Of a stretch of DNA of 64,000 bases, positions 56,618-64,000 are shown piece by piece. Made by a program: the position numbers and the translations under genes. Every line of letters starts with the position of its first letter. The stretch's first letter is position 1. The notes below the pieces were generated by a model. The model did no database searches and was not told the DNA's origin. It saw only the letters and a list, made by a program, of their open reading frames with translations. Where the stretch lies: positions 12,285,210-12,349,209 of the forward strand of contig LS997567.1 in NCBI GenBank assembly GCA_000469685.2, read 5' to 3'. This DNA comes from Haemonchus contortus (Eukaryota > Nematoda > Chromadorea > Rhabditida > Trichostrongylidae).

Positions 56618-57690
56618 ATGGCGTTGCTTTTCACTTCAATCATCAATAGCGCAAAACCGCTACGAGGTTTGGTCTTCCCATATACAGAGCACACAAAAAA
56701 GGTAGATTATCCCACAATAGGTGAGGATAACTACGAGATGTGTAAAGAAACAACCTCGCTGCTACAAAGCGGTATAAATCGATCAGAGGAGGGAAAGAGA
56801 ATCCCACAAAATTTTACAAAGAGACAAGAGAAGAATATAGCAATTGCAAAAGTAAGACCGACAAAAAGGAATCAATGTTGGAAATCGAACAAATCGCGAG
56901 TGAGCCGCAGTTACATAAAAAACTGGACGCTGCAGATGAACTCATCTTCATTTTAAGCGCACGCTATGATGAGTGTAAGTGCGTAAGGGATTGAACGAGT
57001 GTAAAACTCGACCAAGTTTCTCAGAGATCCTTGATACCGCGAGATACCTCACGTGAAGGTCCAGATCACCAAATTTACCAAGAGCAGAATCACATTCACG
57101 TTGAGGGACCCCAAAGTATCGACAGTAACCAATCACAAGGTAGATCTAGTGCAACTACCATTGTGATGACTGACGACAGCGTTAGATCTCATTCCTCAAT
57201 AAAGCCTCCAAAGCTGACACTAGAAGAAAACTACTGCAACCAGCCTGCGAATGAGGCACAGGTGGTGCGAAAACTGGTCAACTTGAATCAGCAAGCAGTT
57301 TCACCGACTGTTGTTCAGCCGTGTACGACCAAATCCAGATATTAATTAATCAGGTGGTGTCCGCCGGTATGACGTGCGCGAAATCAGTGACCCAATGTGG
57401 TGTGATACAATACTGGCAAAATTTCCTCGCAGTATAGTAAAACATGTCCTACTTTCGAATCATACGCAAGATGGGCAAACAAATGAAAACCTCATAGGTC
57501 ATCTGAAGGAAGAGTTTGCCGCTAAGTTTTACGTGGAGAACAGGTTGGACCTCAAGAATGATGTAAAGGGTACCGCTCCGAAAGATAAGTACGTCAATTC
57601 ACGTCTCTACTCAAGTGACCAATGTCTGTTCTGCCATAAAGGTAATCATGCCTCATTAACGTGCAGAACTGCATCTGATTAAAGGAACCG
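56618..57690 (+). pseudogene. BEL/Pao gag
   Basis: Frames continue from 56618 (MALLFTSIINSAKPLRG) through a region of short frames to 57374-57682, which reads ISDPMWCDTILAKFPRSIVK and YVENRLDLKNDVKGTAPKDK, and ends in a zinc knuckle SDQCLFCHKGNHASLTCRTA (C-x2-C-x4-H-x4-C). This matches the gag C-terminus of BEL/Pao elements ('WW.d.il..fP..ivk.vl', zinc finger). It lies directly upstream of the protease. Frame breaks occur at about 56955, 57345 and 57683. Confidence 0.65.
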
Positions 57691-58570
57691 TAGGAAAATA
57701 CTAACAGACAGTCGCAGATGCTGAAAGAGTCGCTCTTCCAATCTCAGCAATTTTGACTGCCAAAAACCAGATTGTGCCAAATGCTTACATTCATCATGAG
57801 CAAGAAAACTTCACAAATCAAGGTGAAATTGGAAAAATGAGTGCTAACGGCATTCAAATGTGCGCCACTTCATCAGACCCAAAAAAAAGCCCAGCTCCTT
57901 CGTCATTAGTCCTAATGACTGCAGAGTGCAATGTTTGGAACCATAAAAAAAGAGTAATACGAGAAAATTCTCTCTTACTTCGGCACTGGAGCACAGAAGA
58001 CAAATATTGAGGAATCGCTCGGAGACAACCTAGGCGTACCAAGGCAGATCACTGAGACCTGCCCAGTGTCAGGCGTAGGAGGCCACATAGAGCGCTTCAA
58101 AAGCCACAATGTAAGTATCAAAGTAAGCACAGCGTATGTTGAGGAACTCAACCTGAATGTGCATACAAAGCCAGCGATAACCAGCGGTTTCCCCAGCGTA
58201 AGCCTCAGCGCTAAAGATGTTTCATTCCTAGAGATGAGAAGTATTTGTTTGGCCAATTCAAAACTTCGTGAAGAACATCAGAAACCACATATCCTAGTAG
58301 GGTTGGACCACGACCACGAGTTGGTAACAGGTTCAATACATTTCTTGCAAACTCCCACTGGACTACACTTAGCGAATACTGTTTTCGGGGCCACCCTATA
58401 CGGAAAAGGCACCGTAGAGAAAATAGATGCAACTACATGTCATGGAATGACCTCTATAGAAGGAAGCACGAAACGAGAAAGGCTAAAAAATATGTCCAGG
58501 CCTGACAATCGAAGGAATTCGCCCGAGGATTGTCAGGAAAACAAGGAACCGCAATACATCTAGCTCAGAA
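57691..58570 (+). pseudogene. BEL/Pao aspartic protease (DUF1758-type)
   Basis: The frame from 58012 includes GVPRQITETCPVSGVGGHIE, and the ORF 58066-58563 reads FLEMRSICLANSKLREEHQK, then ILVGLDHDHELVTGSIHFLQ, PTGLHLANTVFGATLYGKGT. The 'P.iLiGlD......' and 'lp.G.hL..t.fG....G.g' boxes are those of the retroviral-type protease before BEL/Pao RT. The usual N-terminal D-S/T-G active site before this is not clearly readable. Confidence 0.7.
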
Positions 58571-59166
58571 CTCGAGAAAAATTCCGTTTCTCGGGTTGTT
58601 CACCAATGAGACATTTTCCTCAAGAGACAACGTTTCTCAATTTGATGCAACAAACAATAGCAGTCAGAATACTGACCGCACTGAAGGTGCTTCCCAGTAC
58701 GGATCATGTCTGAAAAATCGCGCCACAATTTGCGAATCTTCAGAAAAATCTCTAGTACTCCAGGGAGCAAAAAATGTGAGTAGGTCACGATCACAGGAAT
58801 GCTCCTGCGACAAGAATGTCCAGAACAAAAAAGGGATCAAGTTTGAGCATCCTGATCACTACTGAAATCGTACTCGATTCAAAAAGCAATCGATTAGAAC
58901 GTAATGTTCCTCAAACGGAGTCGCTAGCAAAGTCTTTCCGTCACAAAGTCACAATACCTCATTCCGAGAAGAAATTGGTTATATGGGAAAGCAGTCAATA
59001 TAGTCATATCAACAGATGGACTTACGCGATCAGAGAAAGTGCTTGCGCCAGACCATAAAACAATCCATCGACCATTAGACGAACTATTTCCCTTGGATAT
59101 TCTGAGCCGAAATGACCAAACGAGGATACGAGCCGACCGTGCACAATCAAGCAACCCAGCCGCGTG
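58571..59166 (+). pseudogene. BEL/Pao pol C-terminus; RT, RNase H and integrase deleted
   Basis: After the protease the sequence does not show any RT, RNase H or integrase motif. It ends in a frame reading APDHKTIHRPLDELFPLDIL, SRNDQTRIRADRAQSSNPAA and a stop (59164-59166), which matches the last residues of BEL/Pao pol ('...i.RPln.LypLei'). About 3 kb of pol has therefore been lost. Confidence 0.55.
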
Positions 59167-59645
59167 AAAAGAAAACTATAGTCATGTAAAAAGTCTCCCA
59201 TGTTATGTAAAATTCACGTCGGCACAGTCACCACCCATCTCTCCTCTTCTTCGCCGTCAACGTCACCCTGTCTCGAGCCGCCTCCCTTCAACGCTAAGCT
59301 GTCTACATGCACCAACGAGCTGCACCAATAACTTTCTGCTACATTCGTAAACGAGCCGCCAAACCGTCTTCATGCCACGACACGCCGCCTTTCTCTGATC
59401 ACAAGCTGCTAACACCGCTTAACACCGCTCAAATTTGGAAATTTGATGTGCACGACTTGTTTCTCGTTGCCCCGCGGGAGTGTCGTCGACGACGATCCCC
59501 ATATAGCTGACCTCTCCCTCTCGTTGCTGTACTGTAGAGTTCAACGAGAGGAGTTAAGAGACGTGTGCATGTCTTCAAACAGAACTCATCCTTGTTCATA
59601 CTGAGTTCAGTGATAGAGCTAACAGAAACCAGAGTAGAATAGATC
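59167..59645 (+). repeat. Presumed 3' LTR region of the BEL/Pao element
   Basis: Follows the pol stop directly. C-rich and pyrimidine-rich (for example 'ctctcctcttcttcgccgtc'), with two runs of 'ctaacaccgcttaacaccgc'. No matching 5' LTR was found, so the boundary is uncertain. Confidence 0.3.
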
Positions 59646-62030
59646 ATTACTGTCGCTCAGTCGTTCGTGGCCGTCATTCCGCCCAATCAGGCAACGACAA
59701 GTTAGCCCTGCTTCGGCGATGTGAAAGCGGTTCATGTTAAGCTTCAGCTCTAGTTCAACATCAGATAGTTGAAATTCCATTCCACTAATGAGCGGAAGAA
59801 CTTCATTCAAGACTTTTTCGGGATATTAGCAATGTGCATATCATTCTTACATGACACAGAATGGAAAATCATCGATTTGATGCTTTCGTTCGCGATAGAG
59901 CACACGATTTGCAGTTAGTGCTGCTATTGTTCCCATTACATCTCTTACGAAACTATAGGTAGTCCGAATGGTCTTGCGCCTTCTTGCTGATTTCTTGACC
60001 ACCAGCTTAACTTTTTGTTTGCGATGTTTGTTACGTCCAGCCAACAACCAAGATTAACTGACGCTGACACCCCGAAAACATTCACACCACTTTTCACTTT
60101 TACAAGACTGACACTTCAACTTTCAAACACTTCGGAAAAATACCCGGAATAGAATCATCCACAATGTTTATGATGTAGATTTCTGAGGTGTTTATGACAA
60201 GGCCATATTATCTTACATCCCCTCCTCCATATGAGTGTGGTTTGTATAGAGTAATGATGACAACGAACTGACCGAATTTATGATAGTCTAGACGTGCTCC
60301 ACAATAGTTCTTTGAGGATAAAAGCTGAGATTGAATCAGTTGCCCAATAGTAATTCAAGATCTCTCACTGAGACGAATCAGAAACCTCTTGTATATCACA
60401 TGGGATGTCGTCGTATTATAAAATGATTCAAGTAGGACACAGTGAGGGCTTAGTGACGATAACACCCGTGACACACCCAGAAGCGGACCGACTTATAAGC
60501 TTCATAAATGTTGCATCCATTTTGCACGTTTGACATTCATAATGGAGCATTTATCGGGAATAGGCTGTCCAATCAAGGCGCCTTCTTAATACGTAGCAAC
60601 ATACAACAACAGCAACGTAGTGACACAAAGTTGTTGCTGCATACAATCCCGACCCTGGGTGATAGTGGAAAGCGATTGACAGTAAGGGGTACTGTAGCCA
60701 GCTCTCTACCTAATTGCAAACGACTTGAAATTTCTTAAAGGCACAAAGTCAGTCCTCATATATTTTTACGATATTAGAATGAACTATTTTTTAAACGTCT
60801 CATGTTCTTCGACATTTGTAGATTCTCTCGCTTCGCTTTCGTACAACAAAATCCTTGCATTTCTCCTGTCTCATAATAGAATTTTTGACTCATTCCAAAC
60901 ATCTGTTCCTTTCAGCGACGGAAACTGGTTCTAGAGAATGACATTTGAAGGACACGCGAGGATCAACGAACCTTACTGATGTAGCCCTCTTTCACCTACC
61001 AGTATCAAATGAGGTGGAGATACCGCGTGCTGCATCTACTCAATTTTCTTAACCCAGTTGTCTTCTAATGTGCAAAAACACTTGTCGAATACAGAGATGT
61101 AGCATCTTATACTAGTCAATGAGTTACAGCACAAAGAAATGGGTAGGGATCGCAAGGTAAAATGTAGGCAATTAGGCTTAACTGTCAACAACTCTAAGCC
61201 TATTTCACCGGCTGCGTCTCCTCCGATGTCCACTTTTATGAGTTAGTGCACATCATGGACACTCAGAGCAATAACACTTAGTGTTAGTACACATCAGCAT
61301 TACTTTTATCATCCATGAAATTGTGTCTACTGATTCAGTAACTTGAGGCCTGCACATGCCGGTGGAAAATCATATAAAGACTGTTTAAGCGATTTAAAAT
61401 TGACCTACAATGCCAACGCATTTTTTCTCTTTCGGTTACTAACTATGCCTACTAGGCAACTGGATGAAGGAAGCAGCTGCCTCGCTTCCCTCCAATTGCT
61501 CTGACTCTGTCCTGTACGGCGGTCTGATATGAAAGCAGATATTGTCAAATATCGGCTAACTCTCAGTTGAGCATTTTGATCACGAAAACATGGAAATGGA
61601 ACCTATCCACTTTATACATCAACCATTATTCCAGATTTTTTCACTTAGTTTGTTTTGTGCGTGCATGCCTGAATGTCGAGGGTGAGGGCTGAGATGCACA
61701 GTGTTCTTCACAGCGAACTGCACATAGTTCGCTAGCCATTACACACACCCCCAGTATGTTTAGATTGAAACTTTTTGCAAGCATCGCAAAGTATGACGGC
61801 ATTTAGGGACTAGGATCAATATACCTTTCAAAAGCTGCATGAGATACTCATTATCATACTTATACTAATCTCGTAGTCATTCATCGCTTTTTTGGTTCTA
61901 ACTTCGCTTCCTCTTGGTGAAATCCTAAGTGACGAAGGACGGAGCGGCTAGAATGTTGAGTGTATGAGCAGCACAGGCAAAAAATTCTCAGCATAAAATG
62001 GCCTCCGCAACAGGCGGTGAAACTTCTATA
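59646..62030. other. No gene recognised
   Basis: Minus frames 60047-59847 (basic, with KKSARRRKTIRTTYSFVRDV) and 59810-59619, and plus frames 60508-60738 and 60725-60934, have no confident family. 61640-61960 is unremarkable. Confidence 0.35.
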
Positions 62031-62147
62031 CAGGGTGTCCCAAAATTATGGGCGTCAATTCATGGCAATGCATTTGAAGCTTCTCAGCTGAGAATGACAA
62101 TGGAATCTATATACACTTTTGCCTACATCATATGCTACAACATGCTA

Positions 62148-63446
62148 CAGGGTGCGGCAAAAGTTCTGGCAACGATAAACATGATCGTAAAAACGGTCAA
62201 ATCGATCGATTCATGATACAACTCCAACAGCATTTATCAACAGCTATGTAGATTACAAAAACAAACTAGATTTTGAAATAGTCCCCTTTTGCGCGAATAC
62301 AGGCTGAAATTCTCCTAGGAAACGCGTCGACGGCGGCACGGAGGTAGTTTTCTTCCAAATCCTCCCATGTTTCAACGGGGGTCGTAGAGCATCCAAATTT
62401 CTATGCTGGGTAGAGCAGGCTTTCCTCTTAAGAACTGACCACACGGAGTAGTCCAATGGATTTGGGTCTGGACTGTTTGGAGTCCATTCCTTCGACGATA
62501 CGAAGTCTGGGAAGTGCGTTGCGCACCAGTCCTGTACCACCTTGGACCTGTGTGCTGAAGCTGAGTCCTGTTGAAAAGTCCAAGGCCGGTTGCCGAAATG
62601 GGATTGTGTCCAGGGGAGTACCTCCTTCTCCAACATGCCTTTTAGGTAGTTCTTGCTATCCACCTTAACTCCTTTTTCCAAGAAAATCAGGGACATCTTG
62701 CCGTCCGATGAGATTGCCCCAAAAACCACCAACGGCTTGGGGTGTCCAGATCGCTGAGCAACCTCTTCATGTTGGCTGGCTTCTGCAGGGCTTCCCGCTA
62801 TTATCCTACCGTTTTGGGTGTTTAGGAATTGATCTGTTGAAAACAGGCATTCGTCAGTGAAAAGGATGTCGCTGTGCCGTGCCTGCGAAAATCGCTTTAA
62901 ACGCTCCCTAAGTCTTTTGAGCCTAGTTTTTTTCATGCGCTTAATTAGCATGTGAGCTTTTCTGATCTTATAAGAGCGAAGTCGAAGGTGGCTGACGACA
63001 ATCCTTCCGACAGATCGAGCAGAAATCCCGACCTCAAGGACCGTTTATCTCTCGGACCTACAATGGTTGCGGCAGATTTACGCTCGCATAATTTTCACGA
63101 TCTCCTTTGTCGTTGCATTCTTCAGTCTTCAACTTTTGGGCTTGTCCTCCATGGTTCCTGTCGCCTTGTACCTGTTGACGTCGTTGTACACGATTCTTAA
63201 GGGAATCTGAAGCTGTTTGAAGATGGTCTTTGCCGTGCATTCAGCCAGATGGAGGTGCATGATGAAGGGTCGTTGGTCTTTGCCTATCACTATTCTGTAA
63301 GATGGCATATTCAAGAACGGCTAGTCTATGGAATATATAGAAGAAGACTTGCAGTAAATAGTGGCACAGATCCTCTCGAGATCGAAGGCCTCATTTTTTA
63401 TAGGGAATCTGAAACGGGTTTTTGCCAGAACTTTTGCCGCACCCTG
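62148..63446 (-). mobile_element. maT (DD37D) DNA transposon with complete ends
   Basis: TA at 62146-62147 precedes CAGGGTGCGGCAAAAGTTCT (and GGCAA), and the right end is its reverse complement ending at 63446, followed by TA (63447-63448). Length 1299 bases, normal for the class. The only large gene lies on the minus strand (next entry). Such elements move by cut-and-paste into TA. The ends match over at least 25 bases. Confidence 0.92.
62253..63314 (-). pseudogene. maT transposase, nearly intact
   Basis: The frame starts at about 63314 (MPSYRIVIGKDQRPFIM) with an HTH region (IFKQLQIPLRIVYNDVNRY), continues with VGISARSVGRIVV and from 62951 has 232 open codons. The catalytic residues are Asp in LFTDECLF, Asp in WTFQQDSASAH and Asp in PNPLDYSVW; 37 residues separate the last two, hence DD37D. 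One or two stops and one frameshift lie between 63140 and 62951. The C-terminus is shifted after HRNLDALRPPLK. The third box is PDPNPLD instead of PDLNPLD. It is therefore probably not active, but is the best-preserved transposase in the window. Confidence 0.85.
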
Positions 63447-63600
63447 TACAATCACAGTCAAAATACCATTCTCAGGCAAGCTTGGCTCTGTGGGCTGGAG
63501 TACAATCCTGCTGGGAGGACTGCGAGCTGTTTCAGTGAGCGAAGTTGGATCAGTCTTCCATCACGTTCTTCAGTATGCTCCTCGAGCACAGGTCTTTCTC

Positions 63601-64000
63601 AATTTTCACACATGCATTGATGAAACAACGAGCGTCTCGCCCATGCCATTGACCCCTTCAAGAAACCTCATTTTGCTATTTCGGTTGTAGCGTTTCTTGT
63701 AAAAGAATGCTCGTTCTATACTATAAAAACATCTAAGCGAAACACGATCGTTTTATTTTCTGAAGATTGGTTTTCGTAGAAATTTTTGAGCTAGAGAAAA
63801 CGATGCAGAGATGCTTGTCTCAACTTATGCGAGTCAACAACCTTCTGCATTTTTTCACCTTACACTTTCGGCTGAAAATTGAAATGAAGTGGGATTTCCG
63901 CATACGATAGAAATGGCAATGAAGCGTCTGAATGACATTCTTTCAACGCGATTAACACCCAGGATCACGACCGACCAGCAGACGGACCGTTTTAATAGTT
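63601..64000. other. No gene recognised
   Basis: The first 90 bases or so may still belong to the older element. The rest shows nothing recognisable. Confidence 0.3.

Larger units (their letters stand above)
62031..63600 (-). mobile_element. Older mariner/maT-like element, remnant host of a nested insertion
   Basis: Left piece 62031-62147 begins after TA (62029-62030) with CAGGGTGTCCCAAAATTATG, a typical terminal repeat. The right piece, 63449-63600, read on the minus strand, carries SQQDCTPAHRAKLA followed by a stop and EWY, the second catalytic Asp region of this transposase class. The younger element 62148-63446 sits between the pieces. The remaining catalytic regions are missing. Confidence 0.5.

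Noticed and set aside
59847..60047. Basic minus-strand frame with a faint likeness to ribosomal protein L36e
   Set aside because: The likeness is limited to Lys/Arg-rich residues and a FVRDV segment; the rest diverges and no intact gene structure is visible.
1..64000. CRISPR array, bacterial operons or prophage
   Set aside because: Introns, LINEs, SINE and mariner-type elements show eukaryotic sequence; no spaced short repeats of CRISPR type were seen. The 194-base satellite is not a CRISPR.

Overview
The window looks like a piece of a parasitic nematode chromosome, most likely a strongylid (hookworm or Haemonchus group). The reasons are: the few host-like exons are interrupted by short introns of about 60 bases that end in TTTTCAG or TTTTAG; the transposon set (RTE and CR1-like LINEs, BEL/Pao retrotransposons, Penelope-like elements, mariner, maT and Tc1 DNA transposons, a tRNA-derived SINE) is the usual strongylid mixture; and there are almost no long open reading frames. 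The species call is inference from the sequence alone.

Layout. 1-1.1 kb: two copies of a 250-280 base repeat around a TG-rich and G+C-rich tandem repeat. 1.5-2.0 kb: exons of an EF-hand protein on the minus strand. 3.3-3.6 kb: an RTE fragment. 5.9-9.5 kb: a dead Tc1 transposase, then a BEL/Pao pol that is itself interrupted by a foreign insert of about 0.9 kb. 9.5-14.5 kb: Penelope-like elements (PLEs), one on the minus strand and one on the plus strand flanked by direct repeats (pseudo-LTRs). 14.5-18.2 kb: fragments of BEL integrase, possible env and gag, plus an RTE tail. 18.7-21.25 kb: a maT/mariner relic and a Tc1 element with both ends. 21.85 kb: a small 71-residue gene candidate. 22.7 kb: a SINE. 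24.3-26.1 kb: a CR1/jockey-type LINE. 27-29 and 35-36 kb: a dispersed G+C-rich repeat family. 30.0-33.3 kb: RTE copies in opposite orientations.

38.4-46.8 kb is the most unusual part. A 380-base inverted repeat encloses a mariner whose 3' half has been replaced by an inverted copy of its own 5' end and a pair of head-to-head PLE ends. Directly beside this lies a diverged palindrome of about 3.9 kb with arms of 1.7-1.9 kb and a 0.3 kb spacer. 50.8-53.1 kb is a satellite of twelve roughly 194-base monomers of two types, partly arranged as AB dimers. 55.7-56.1 kb carries two clear exons of a tetraspanin. 56.6-59.6 kb is a BEL/Pao element retaining gag, protease and the end of pol but no recognisable reverse transcriptase. 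62.0-63.6 kb is a nearly intact DD37D (maT) transposon with both inverted repeats and TA target sites, sitting inside the remains of an older transposon.

Host genes are few: a partial EF-hand gene, a partial tetraspanin gene and a small hydrophilic ORF. Nothing works as an operon or pathway. The window is mainly a transposon graveyard, and its inverted duplications could give double-stranded transcripts.
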